Shown: piece by piece, positions 17,817 through 25,806 of the stretch
Numbering within the stretch: the first letter of the stretch is position 1
How the letters are laid out: the number at the start of each line of letters is the position of its first letter
Source: Methylobacterium terricola
GTDB lineage: Bacteria > Pseudomonadota > Alphaproteobacteria > Rhizobiales > Beijerinckiaceae
Reading direction: 5' to 3'
NCBI RefSeq assembly: GCF_006151805.1
Contig: NZ_VDDA01000007.1
Span: 186,001 to 250,000, forward strand
DNA: 64,000 nt
Notes under the pieces: model-generated
What the model saw: the letters and a program-made list of their open reading frames with translations, nothing else
Databases searched by the model: none
What the model was told of the DNA's origin: nothing
Program-made: the position numbers and the translations under genes

Positions 17817-18071
17817 ATGGCTTATGCTGAGGCAATCCGCACGATTCTGGCGCGCCACGGCACCCTCGCCCGCACCATCGACCAGCTCTCGGACGATGAC
17901 TGCCTCTTCGACAACGGCCTCGACTCGTTCGGCGCCGTCCAGGTGATGATGGACCTGGAAGAGCATTTCGAGATCGAGTTTCCGGAACACCTGCTCAACC
18001 GCGACGCGTTCTCGACCATGCGCAACATCCGGGCCTTCGTGTCGGGGCAGATGGTCCAGAAGGCGGCGTAA
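17817..18071 (+). CDS. Acyl carrier protein, stand-alone
   Basis: The 84-residue acidic four-helix protein has the phosphopantetheine attachment motif GLDSFGAVQ (Ser near residue 41). It is not the housekeeping fatty-acid ACP, whose motif is normally LGADSLDTVE; the DSFG variant is typical of specialised carrier proteins used with dedicated ligases or acyltransferases. It is divergent from the acyltransferase-3 gene across a 210-bp promoter region and is the only gene facing this way in the polysaccharide region. No acyl-ACP ligase or ketosynthase is visible nearby, so its acyl partner is unknown. Confidence 0.88.
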   Translation: MAYAEAIRTILARHGTLARTIDQLSDDDCLFDNGLDSFGAVQVMMDLEEHFEIEFPEHLLNRDAFSTMRNIRAFVSGQMVQKAA

Positions 18072-18406
18072 GGTCGGTCGATTTTATCGACCGGGCCTCA
18101 ATTCTCTCTCGTATTCCCGGAACCGCGCAGCGGAACCGGGAGCCAAGCATAGTTTCCGCACCGGACGAGGTCGGAGCGCCGTCCCTGCATCGCTGTTGGG
18201 CGTGGAGCCCCCGTTCGGCTGCGTGGCTCCAGGACGGCGTCGCTCTCCGCGGGGCCTTCGGTCGCGTTGGCCCTCGCATCGACGCGAACTGGCGCGACGG
18301 ATCTGGGCAACGGGCATGACGCCTGCCCCGTCCGCCGAGGGGCCGTGACGCGGACCCGGGAGGGTGTCGTGTCCGGATCCAGGGCGGACAGGCGCTGCGC
18401 GCCCGC
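18072..18406. other. Intergenic region with two hairpins
   Basis: These 335 bases separate the convergent acp and small periplasmic-protein genes. They contain the stem-loop at 18076-18094 and an imperfect hairpin at 18116-18142 (TCCCGG / CCGGGA arms). I see no gene. Confidence 0.5.
18076..18094. terminator. Stem-loop after the acyl carrier protein gene
   Basis: CGGTCGATTTTATCGACCG forms a perfect 8-bp stem with a 3-nt loop, 4 nt after the acp stop. There is no T-run, so it may be a weak or factor-assisted terminator, or an mRNA 3' stabiliser. Confidence 0.5.
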
Positions 18407-18781
18407 TCAGTTGAACTTCCCGCTCGCCGCCGCGCCGTCCGGCCCGGTGATCTGTACCACGCCCTTCGGGTTCGTGCCGAGCGCCACCGCGGCCTCGCCG
18501 GCGAGCCGCGCCTCCGCGGGCGCCAGGACGATCCGGGCGGGCTTGCCGCCGACGACCAGGATCGCCGTGCCCTTGAAGCCGGCCGGGGAGACCGGCTTCT
18601 CCTGGGCGTCGTAGACCCAGACCTCGACCCGGCGGTCCCTGGTCACGAGCTCGATATGGTAGGGACCGGCATCGGCGAGGCGCCCGCCCTTCTCCCCGGT
18701 GCCCTCGTGGGCGCAGGCCTGGTGGGCGCAGAACGGCAGGGCGATCGCCAGGGTGCCGGCGGTGAGGAGGCGCTGAAGCAT
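18407..18781 (-). CDS. Small periplasmic protein of the heavy-metal efflux operon
   Basis: The 124-residue protein has a signal peptide (residues 1-24, ending HQACA), and the mature form starts HEGTGEKGG. It then forms a compact beta-rich domain (VEVWVYDAQEKPVSP, TAILVVGGKPARIVL). It follows the CzcA-like gene by 28 bp with a GGAG site, so it is the last gene of the efflux operon. Small His-starting periplasmic proteins of this kind often accompany metal RND pumps and may bind or hand over metal. No named family can be assigned with certainty. Confidence 0.7.
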   Translation of the reverse strand: MLQRLLTAGTLAIALPFCAHQACAHEGTGEKGGRLADAGPYHIELVTRDRRVEVWVYDAQEKPVSPAGFKGTAILVVGGKPARIVLAPAEARLAGEAAVALGTNPKGVVQITGPDGAAASGKFN

Positions 18782-18809
18782 CGGGGTCTCCGGGTGGTTT
18801 GAGGGAGGA

Positions 18810-21800
18810 TCAGAACGCGTCCGCGGGCGCGGGCGCAGCGGGGGCCCCGGCCCGCGCGGCGTCGCGCGCCGCCGCCAGGCGCTCCAGCGGGCGGCGGCCG
18901 AAGCGCAGGATCAGCACCGGCGTCAGCACCGCGTCGAGGAGGGTGGCGCTGACGAGGCCGCCGAAGATCGTCACCGCGACCGGGTGCAGGATCTCCTTGC
19001 CGGGACTCGCGGCATCGTAGAGCAGCGGCACCAGGGCGACGCCGGCCGAGAGCGCGGTCATCAGCACCGGGGTCAGCCGCTCCAGGCTGGCGCGCACCAC
19101 GAGGTCCGGCCCGAACGGCACGCCCTCGTCGAGCGCCAGGTTCAGGACGTGGCTGACCTTGAGGATGCCGTTGCGGGCCGCGATGCCGGTGAGCGTGATG
19201 AAGCCGATCATCGAGGCGACGGAGAGCGGCTGCCCGGCAAGCCACAGGGCCGCCACCGAGCCGACGAGGGAGAGCGGCACGCTGCCCATGATGATGAGCG
19301 CCAGCGCCCCCGAGCGGTAGCGGCTGGCGAGCAGCGCGAAGATCAACCCGAGCGAGACGAGGGAGAGCGCCCCGATGGTGCGGCTGGCCTCCTCCTGCGC
19401 CTGGAACGTGCCCTCCAGGCGGGTGAACACGCCGGACGGCAGGGTCTCGGCCGTCACCGCCTGACGGATGCCGGCGACGATCGCCGCCATGTCGGCCTCC
19501 CCGTTGGTGTTCGCCATCACGACGATGCGGCGCCGGCCGTTCTCGCGCAGGATCTGGTTCGGGCCGTCGGTCTCGCGGATATCGGCGAGCTGGCGCGCCG
19601 GCACCCAGCCCGACGGCGTCTCGACCAGGAGGTCGCCGAGACCCGTGGTGGTGCGCTGCGCCTCGGGCAGCCGCAACACCACGTCGAAGCGGCGATAGCC
19701 GTCGACCACCGTCGAGACGAGGCGCCCGTTGGAGAGCCGACCGATCTGCTCGACGAGCGCCGCCGGCTGCACCCCGTAGAGCGCCGCCCGTCCGTAATCG
19801 ACCCGGATCTCGAGCTGCGGGATCCGGGTCTGCTTCTCGACCTGGAGGTCGGCGAGGCCGGGGATCGCCCGCATCCGCTCCTGGAGCGAGGCCGCCACCC
19901 GGCGCAAGGAATCGAGATCCTCGCCGAAGATCTTGAGCGCGATCTCGGCCCTGACGCCGGACAGCATATGGTCGAGCCGGTGCGAGATCGGCTGGCCGAC
20001 ATTGACCGAGACCGGCAGCGCCGCGAGGCGCCGACGGATCTCGGCGACCAGCTCGGCCTTCGACCGGCCGCCGCCCTTGAGCGCCACTTCGAGGTCGGAG
20101 GAATGGACGCCCTCGGCATGCTCGTCGAGCTCGGCCCGGCCGGTGCGCCGGCCGACCGCCGCGACCTCCGGAATCTCCATCAGCAGGCGCTCGGCGATCG
20201 CGCCGACCCGGCTGCTCTCAGGGAGAGAGATGCCCGGGGTGAAGGCCATGGTGACGGTGAACGAGCCCTCGTTGAACGGCGGCAGGAAGGCCCGCGGCAG
20301 TTGCGACGCCGCGATGCCCGCCGCCGCGACGAGGGCTGCGACGGTGCCGACGAGCAGGCCCTGGCGGCGGAACGCCACCCGGAGCGCGGCGGCATTGACC
20401 GCCTTCAGCCCACGGATGACGCGGCTCTCGTGCGCCTCCAGGCTCTTCATGCCCGGCAGGAGCCAGGCGGCGAGGACCGGCGTCAGGGTGATCGAGACGA
20501 CGAGGCTCGCCAGGATCGACACGATGTAGGCCTGCCCCAGCGGCGCGAACAGCCGCCCCTCGATGCCCGAGAGGGCAAAGAGCGGCACGAAGACCAGCAC
20601 GATGATCGCGGTGGCGTAGACGATGCCCGACCGCACCTCGTTCGAGGCCGACACCACCACGTCGAAGACCGAACGCGGGTTGCCGGCGGCGCGGTTCTCG
20701 CGCAGGCGGCGGAAGATGTTCTCGACGTCGACCACCGCGTCGTCGACGAGCTCGCCGATCGCGATGGCGAGGCCGCCGAGGGTCATGGTGTTGATCGACA
20801 GCCCGAGCAGATGGAACACCAGCGCCGTCGTCAGGATCGAGACCGGAATCGCCGTCAGCGAGATCAGGGTGGTGCGGAGGTTGAGCAGGAACGCGAACAG
20901 CACCACGGCGACCACCAGGATCGCCTCGACCAGCACCCGCTCGACATTGGCGATCGAGGTCTCGATGAAGTCGGCCTGGCGGAACAGGATCCTGTCGGCG
21001 GAGATGCCGGCGGGGAGCGAGGGCGCGATGTCCTTGAGCGCCGCCTCGATCGAGCGGGTCAGCGCCACCGTATCGACGTCCGGCTGCTTCTCGACCGAGA
21101 CGATCACCGCCGGCTTGCCCTGGTAGCCGCCCTCGCCGCGCTTGGCCTTGGCCGCGAAGGACACCTCCGCCACCTGCCGCAGGCGCACCGGGGCATTGCT
21201 GGCGGCCCCCACCACGAGATCGCGCAGATCCTCCAGGCTCATCGTACGGGCGATGTTCCGGATCAGGTACTCGCGCGAATACTGGTCGGTGAAGCCGCCG
21301 CCGGCATTGGTGCCGAATTGCTGCAGGGCCGCATCGAGCTGGGCGTTGGTGACGCCCAGCGCCCGCATCGCCGCCGGGTTCGGGGCGACGCGGAACTGCC
21401 GCACCTCGCCGCCGATCGGGATCACCTGCGCCACGCCCGGCACCGTGAGGAGCCGCGGCCGGAGCACGAAATCGGCGGTCTCGCGCAGCGCCATCGGCGA
21501 CAGGTTCTCGCCGGTGACCGCGATCAGCAGCACCTGGCCCATGATCGAGGAGACCGGGCCCATCTGGGGCGTCACCCCGCGCGGCAGCTGGTCCTGGACC
21601 AGGCTCAGGCGCTCGGCGACCTGCTGGCGGTTGCGGTAGATGTCGGTGCCCCAGGCGAACTCGACGTAGACGACGGACAGGCCGACGCCCGAGACCGAGC
21701 GGATCCGGGTCACGCCCGGCAGGCCGTTGAGCCGGGTCTCGATCGGATAGGTCACCATCTGCTCGACCTCCGGGGGCGCGTAGCCCTCGGCCTCGGTCAT

Positions 21801-21947
21801 GATGGTGACGGTCGGGCGGTTGAGGTCGGGAAAGACGTCGACCGGGAGCCGCGTCAGGCTGAAAGCCCCGTAGAGCACCAGCACGAGGGCGAGCGCCAGG
21901 ACGAGCAGGCGGTTGCGCAGCGATTGCGTGACCAGGACGGAGAACAT
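18810..21947 (-). CDS. Heavy-metal efflux RND pump, CzcA/CusA family
   Basis: This 1045-residue inner-membrane proton/metal antiporter has two repeats of one-plus-five TM helices with two large periplasmic loops. The start (LVTQSLRNRLLVLALALVLV) and PVDVFPDLNRPTVTIMTEA are typical of the HME subgroup. The TM4 relay motif reads GELVDDAVVDVENIFRRL (about residue 395) with the D-D-D-E acidic set. It is preceded by its adaptor (12-bp gap) and followed by a small periplasmic protein. No outer-membrane factor is encoded in the operon. Substrate (divalent Co/Zn/Cd/Ni or monovalent Cu/Ag) cannot be fixed here; the acidic-rich TM4 favours a divalent metal. Confidence 0.92.
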   Translation of the reverse strand: MFSVLVTQSLRNRLLVLALALVLVLYGAFSLTRLPVDVFPDLNRPTVTIMTEAEGYAPPEVEQMVTYPIETRLNGLPGVTRIRSVSGVGLSVVYVEFAWGTDIYRNRQQVAERLSLVQDQLPRGVTPQMGPVSSIMGQVLLIAVTGENLSPMALRETADFVLRPRLLTVPGVAQVIPIGGEVRQFRVAPNPAAMRALGVTNAQLDAALQQFGTNAGGGFTDQYSREYLIRNIARTMSLEDLRDLVVGAASNAPVRLRQVAEVSFAAKAKRGEGGYQGKPAVIVSVEKQPDVDTVALTRSIEAALKDIAPSLPAGISADRILFRQADFIETSIANVERVLVEAILVVAVVLFAFLLNLRTTLISLTAIPVSILTTALVFHLLGLSINTMTLGGLAIAIGELVDDAVVDVENIFRRLRENRAAGNPRSVFDVVVSASNEVRSGIVYATAIIVLVFVPLFALSGIEGRLFAPLGQAYIVSILASLVVSITLTPVLAAWLLPGMKSLEAHESRVIRGLKAVNAAALRVAFRRQGLLVGTVAALVAAAGIAASQLPRAFLPPFNEGSFTVTMAFTPGISLPESSRVGAIAERLLMEIPEVAAVGRRTGRAELDEHAEGVHSSDLEVALKGGGRSKAELVAEIRRRLAALPVSVNVGQPISHRLDHMLSGVRAEIALKIFGEDLDSLRRVAASLQERMRAIPGLADLQVEKQTRIPQLEIRVDYGRAALYGVQPAALVEQIGRLSNGRLVSTVVDGYRRFDVVLRLPEAQRTTTGLGDLLVETPSGWVPARQLADIRETDGPNQILRENGRRRIVVMANTNGEADMAAIVAGIRQAVTAETLPSGVFTRLEGTFQAQEEASRTIGALSLVSLGLIFALLASRYRSGALALIIMGSVPLSLVGSVAALWLAGQPLSVASMIGFITLTGIAARNGILKVSHVLNLALDEGVPFGPDLVVRASLERLTPVLMTALSAGVALVPLLYDAASPGKEILHPVAVTIFGGLVSATLLDAVLTPVLILRFGRRPLERLAAARDAARAGAPAAPAPADAF

Positions 21948-21959
21948 CGGGGCGCCTCG

Positions 21960-23720
21960 CTACCGGACCTGGTCCAGGAGCTCGGCGCCCTGGACCACCA
22001 CGCGGGTGCCGGGCTCGACCCCAGCCTCGACCAGCACCCGGGCGCCGTCGAGGGGCGCGACCCGCACCGGCTTCGCCTCGTAGCGCTCGGCGGCAATGTG
22101 GGCGTAGACCACGTCCTGGCCGTTGGCACTGCGCACCACGCTCGCCCGCGGCAGGGCGAGGCCGCGCTGCTCGGCATCGGTCGCGGCCAGCACGGTGACG
22201 AACTGGCCGACGCGCAGGCCTTCCGTGCCGCCCTGGATCGCGAACTGCACCGGAATCGCCTGGTTGCGGTCGGCCAGCCCCGCGCCCTGGTAAGCCAGCG
22301 GCAGGCTGCGCCCGTCGGCGAGGCGCGCGGTGGCATCGGAAGCCGGCATCAGGGCGTCGAAGCTCAAGCCCTCGACCCAGAGCCTGTCGGGGTCGACGAT
22401 CTGGAACACCATCTGGCCCGGCGCGGCCATCTGGCCCGCCACGGCCGCGGCCTCGGCGATCACGCCGCCGACCGGGGCGGTCAGCACCTCGGGCTCCTGG
22501 CGGAGGCGGTCGAGGGCGGTGCGGCGGTCCTTGAGGCCCTTGAGCTCGTCCTGCGCCTCGTCGAGCTGCACCTGCGAGACCGCACCGCTGGGGCTGAGCT
22601 TCTGGTAGCGGTCGACCCGACGCTGCACGATGGCGATCTGCTGGTCGAGCTCGCCTTGCCGCTGGCGCATGTCGGACAGGTCCACCCTCTGCACCGGCGG
22701 GGTGACGAGGGCCAGCGCCTCGCCCGGGCGCACCCTCGTGCCGAGGCGCGGGAAGGTGCCGGACGGCGGCGGCGCCAGCCGGCCGCCGACGGAGGATTGC
22801 ACCACGCCGCTGGCATTCGGGTCCGGGATGATGCGCCCCGGCAGCGACACGGTGCGGCGGAACGCGCCCTCCGCCACCACCTGCGTGCGCAGGGAGAGCA
22901 GGCGCTGGGTGGGCTTGGGCACGAACACCGCCCCGTCGGCGAGCCGCTGGGCGAGGTCGGCGGCGAGATCCGTAGGCTTGGGCACGAAGGCGGCGCGGAC
23001 CTCCGGGTGATCCACCGACCCTCTCTGCGCGTCATGCGCGAAGGCGGTGGCGCCGAGGACCAGGGTTGCGGCGAGCACCAGCACGGCCAGCACCGGCGCC
23101 CGGCGCCCGGCCCGCATCAGCCCCATGGCGGCGAGGCCGAGCACGAAGCCCCCGGCCGCGGCGAGGCCGGCACCGGGATCGCGGGCGGAGAGCCGCTCGC
23201 TCAGCCCCTCGGTGAGCCGGTGCAGCCAGTGACCGTCCTGGCGCTCCGCCGCGTGTCCGGACCGGGCGGGATCGGCGGCCCTCGGCAGCGCCACCGTCAG
23301 CGGCAGCACGTCGAGGTCGCCGCTGGCCGTCACCGTGACGACGAGGTCGAGGTGGTCGTCCTTCGGATCGCGCGTCGCGAGCCAAGGGGCGGGGAGGCGG
23401 TAGCTGCCGTCCGGGGCCGGGTGCGCCGTGGCGGGCCCGGCCGGCGTCTCGACCTCCAGAAGGGCGTCGGTGATCGGCTCGCCGGTGGCAAAGCGGTCGA
23501 GGTAGAGCACCAGCGCGTCGCCGCCGGGGATCGCCACCAGCTCGAAGGCGGCCGACGCCGCCTCGCCGCGCGGCGCGATGGTCTTCGAGACCGGCGGGGG
23601 CGGGGCGCCGTGGTCGTGGCCCTCATGGGCGGAGGCGAGGGTGGCGAGGAACGGCAGCGCCAGCAGGGCGAGCGCAACGGCCCGCGCACGCGGCGCGGCC
23701 GTCGACCGGAACGGGACCAT
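21960..23720 (-). CDS. RND periplasmic adaptor with N-terminal metal-binding-like extension (CzcB-like fusion)
   Basis: With the start at ATG 23720 (MVPFRSTAAP) the protein has 586 residues. Residues 1-30 form a signal peptide; the mature end is HEGHDHG, a His-rich motif. A beta-rich domain follows (to about residue 150), then an extra TM helix pair (about 185-230, AAAGGFVLGLAAMGLMRAG and VLAVLVLAATLVLGATAFA). The standard adaptor follows: hairpin coiled coil (about 345-405), lipoyl halves (SVGGRLAPPPSGTFP, VLTAPVGGVIAEAA) and beta-barrel. Ordinary CzcB proteins lack the front module. The region before the start is pyrimidine-rich and offers no good ribosome site, so the start is uncertain. 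Confidence 0.85.
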   Translation of the reverse strand: MVPFRSTAAPRARAVALALLALPFLATLASAHEGHDHGAPPPPVSKTIAPRGEAASAAFELVAIPGGDALVLYLDRFATGEPITDALLEVETPAGPATAHPAPDGSYRLPAPWLATRDPKDDHLDLVVTVTASGDLDVLPLTVALPRAADPARSGHAAERQDGHWLHRLTEGLSERLSARDPGAGLAAAGGFVLGLAAMGLMRAGRRAPVLAVLVLAATLVLGATAFAHDAQRGSVDHPEVRAAFVPKPTDLAADLAQRLADGAVFVPKPTQRLLSLRTQVVAEGAFRRTVSLPGRIIPDPNASGVVQSSVGGRLAPPPSGTFPRLGTRVRPGEALALVTPPVQRVDLSDMRQRQGELDQQIAIVQRRVDRYQKLSPSGAVSQVQLDEAQDELKGLKDRRTALDRLRQEPEVLTAPVGGVIAEAAAVAGQMAAPGQMVFQIVDPDRLWVEGLSFDALMPASDATARLADGRSLPLAYQGAGLADRNQAIPVQFAIQGGTEGLRVGQFVTVLAATDAEQRGLALPRASVVRSANGQDVVYAHIAAERYEAKPVRVAPLDGARVLVEAGVEPGTRVVVQGAELLDQVR

Positions 23721-23811
23721 CGGGGGAGGAAACCTTCGCGAGCGGACGGGATCGTGCGCCCGCGGGGACGCCCACCCGTCAGGGCGGCGCGCCGGCGCGG
23801 GACGCTGTGCG

Positions 23812-24255
23812 TCAGGCGAAGGGTCTGGGGGGTCTCGCGGGGGAATCCGGCACGATGCCGGCGGGCAGCGCATCCTCGGCCGCCGCGAAGCGCCGGGACG
23901 GCGGCAGGCTCAGGAACGCCGCCAGCCCGTCCGGCAGCAGGCCGGGCACGCAGCACGAGGCGCCCATCAGGCAGCACAGGCCGTTGCAGGGCCGGGCGTC
24001 GCGCGCCTCGTCCGCACTCGCGACGGTCAGGCGCCGGCCTTCCGCAACCGAGCGCGCCTCGACCGGCGTCAGCGTCGCGGCGGGCGCCTGAACGGACTGC
24101 TCGTGACGGGCGTGGCTCTGATGCGCGTGACCCTGATGGCCATGACCCTGATGGGCTTGGGCCGACGACACCCCGACCAGCGGCGCACCGATGCACGCGG
24201 CGATCATCACGATCACCACGGCCATGAGGCGCGCGAAGGGACGGGGCAGGGTCAT
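23812..24255 (-). CDS. His- and Cys-rich secreted protein heading the metal-efflux operon
   Basis: With the start at ATG 24255 (MTLPRPFARL) this is a 147-residue protein with a signal peptide (about 1-34). The mature N-terminus is a run of His-Gly-His repeats (HQGHGHQGHAHQSHARH, 35-51), and a Cys cluster follows (C90, C94, C95, C101, C102). Both are expected metal ligands. It is 91 bp upstream of the adaptor and in the same direction, so a role as a periplasmic metal sensor or buffer for the pump is inferred. I do not recognise a named family. Upstream in-frame methionines to 24381 overlap the end of the endonuclease III gene and are less likely. Confidence 0.7.
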   Translation of the reverse strand: MTLPRPFARLMAVVIVMIAACIGAPLVGVSSAQAHQGHGHQGHAHQSHARHEQSVQAPAATLTPVEARSVAEGRRLTVASADEARDARPCNGLCCLMGASCCVPGLLPDGLAAFLSLPPSRRFAAAEDALPAGIVPDSPARPPRPFA

Positions 24256-24317
24256 GCCATCAGGGTAGCAGATTTGGCCCGGGAGGAAAGCCGGGGTGTC
24301 GCGGATCGATCGGGGCC

Positions 24318-25058
24318 TCACCCCGGCCCCACCGTCTTGTCCGGGTACCGGCACAGATCGGCGATCGGGCAGCGCCAGCATTCGGGCTTCCTCGCCTTGC
24401 AGACGTAGCGGCCGTGCAGGATCAGCCAGTGATGGGCGTTGAGGCGGTAGGGCTCGGGCACGATCGCCTCCAGCCCCGCCTGGACCTTGTCGGTGGTACT
24501 GCCCGGCGCCAGCGGCACGCGGTTCGAGACCCGGAAGATGTGGGTGTCGACCGCGATGGTCGGCTCGCCGAAGGCGACGTTGAGCACCACGCTGGCGGTC
24601 TTCTTGCCGACGCCGGGCAGCACCTCCAGGTGCGCGCGCTCCCGCGGCACCGCGCCGCCATGCTCCTCGATCAGGATGCGCGAGAGCGCGATGACGTTCT
24701 TGGCCTTGGTGTTGAACAGGCCGATCGTGCGGATGTGGTGCCGCACCGTCTCCTCGCCGAGCGCCAGCATCGCCGCCGGGTTGTCGGCGCGGGCGAATAG
24801 CGGCGCGGTGGCGAGGTTGACGCTCTTGTCGGTCGCCTGGGCCGAGAGCACCACCGCGACGAGCAGCGTGTAGGGGTTGAGGTATTCGAGGTCGGAGCGC
24901 GGCTCCGGGTTGGCGGCGCTCAATCGCGCGAAGATCTCGGCGAGCGTCGCGGCATCGACCGGCTCGGGCGTGACCGCCCGGGCCGTCATGGGCTTCACCA
25001 GCCCCGCCTTGACGGGTGCGGTGATTTTGTCGGGGGCGGCCTGCTTCCGGCGAGTCAT
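24318..25058 (-). CDS. nth: Endonuclease III (DNA glycosylase/AP lyase)
   Basis: The 246-residue protein (ATG 25058, MTRRKQAAPD) belongs to the HhH-GPD family that removes oxidised pyrimidines and nicks AP sites. The helix-hairpin-helix LPGVGKKTASVVL carries the catalytic lysine, VDTHIFRVSNR carries the catalytic aspartate, and the C-terminal CKARKPECWRCPIADLC supplies the four cysteines of the 4Fe-4S cluster. A roughly 35-residue N-terminal extension precedes the conserved fold. It is divergent from the DUF2244 gene with only 11 bp between the start codons. Confidence 0.95.
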   Translation of the reverse strand: MTRRKQAAPDKITAPVKAGLVKPMTARAVTPEPVDAATLAEIFARLSAANPEPRSDLEYLNPYTLLVAVVLSAQATDKSVNLATAPLFARADNPAAMLALGEETVRHHIRTIGLFNTKAKNVIALSRILIEEHGGAVPRERAHLEVLPGVGKKTASVVLNVAFGEPTIAVDTHIFRVSNRVPLAPGSTTDKVQAGLEAIVPEPYRLNAHHWLILHGRYVCKARKPECWRCPIADLCRYPDKTVGPG

Positions 25059-25069
25059 GCGCGCCTTAT

Positions 25070-25615
25070 ATGGGGCGGATGGCGAGCGGCAAGGCACCCG
25101 ACGACGCAAGGACGCGGCACCCCTACGGGCGTGATCCGGATGCGATCGAGCGCCCGGTCTTCTCCGCGACCATCCGGCCGCATTGCTCGCTGTCGCGCCT
25201 CGGCTTCCGGGTCGTGATGGTGGCCTGCGGCGCGGTGTCGCTCGTCACGGGCATCGCCTTCCTGCAGATGGGAATGTGGCCGGTCACCGGGTTCTTCGGC
25301 CTCGACATCGCCGCCCTGTGGCTCGCGCTCACCCTCAACGCCCGCCGCGGCCGCTCCTTCGAGGAGGTGGTGATCAGCCAGATCGAGGTGCTGGTCGCCC
25401 GGGTCAGCCATCGCGGCGAGCGGGCCGAGTGGCGCTTCAACCCGCTCTGGACCCGGCTGCACAAGGTCGAGGACGAGGAATACGGGCTGCTCTCGCTGGC
25501 CTTCGTGTCGCGCGGCCAGCGGGTGCTGGTCGCCCGCGACGCCTCGCCGGCGGAGCGGCAGAGCGTGGCGGAGGGGCTGACGCGGGCGCTCGCCGAGGTG
25601 AAGAAGGGGTATTGA
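25070..25615 (+). CDS. DUF2244 family membrane protein
   Basis: The 181-residue protein has two adjacent TM helices (about residues 46-90, LGFRVVMVACGAVSLVTGIA and PVTGFFGLDIAALWLALTL) followed by a cytoplasmic beta-rich domain containing WRFNPLWTRL. This is the layout of DUF2244 (formerly called integral membrane protein in alphaproteobacteria); its function is unknown. An in-frame ATG at 25079 is an alternative start; neither has a clear ribosome site, so leaderless translation is possible. It is back to back with nth and followed by the family-1 repeat at 25640. Confidence 0.85.
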   Translation: MGRMASGKAPDDARTRHPYGRDPDAIERPVFSATIRPHCSLSRLGFRVVMVACGAVSLVTGIAFLQMGMWPVTGFFGLDIAALWLALTLNARRGRSFEEVVISQIEVLVARVSHRGERAEWRFNPLWTRLHKVEDEEYGLLSLAFVSRGQRVLVARDASPAERQSVAEGLTRALAEVKKGY

Positions 25616-25639
25616 GCCCCGGACACCCTGAAAACCTCC

Positions 25640-25806
25640 CCTTTCCCGGACGACTGAAGCGTCAGCGGAAGGAGATCCGGGATCCAGGGGAAATGTTCCG
25701 CGAAGCGGCTCCTTGTGTTGCACCGTTGCAGACACACGGACGCTTCGCGCGTTCTTGTGCTGGGTCCCGGATCTCCTTCCACTTCGCTTCAGTCGTCCGG
25801 GAAAGG
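25640..25806. repeat. Inverted-repeat element, family 1, copy b
   Basis: 167 bp, starting CCTTTCCCGGACGACTGAAG and ending CTTCAGTCGTCCGGGAAAGG, the exact reverse complement of the start. The arms extend about 48 bp inward with few mismatches. The interior GCGAAGCGGCTCCTT and CACCGTTGCAGACACACGGA blocks match copies a and c. It lies between the convergent DUF2244 and recD2 genes, and the recD2 stop codon is inside its right arm. Confidence 0.9.

Noticed and set aside
18984..24227. A 1747-codon plus-strand open frame antisense to the metal-efflux operon
   Set aside because: It is full of Arg/Gly/His/Asp without any fold or motif and mirrors the codon structure of the minus-strand genes; long antisense frames are normal in very GC-rich DNA.
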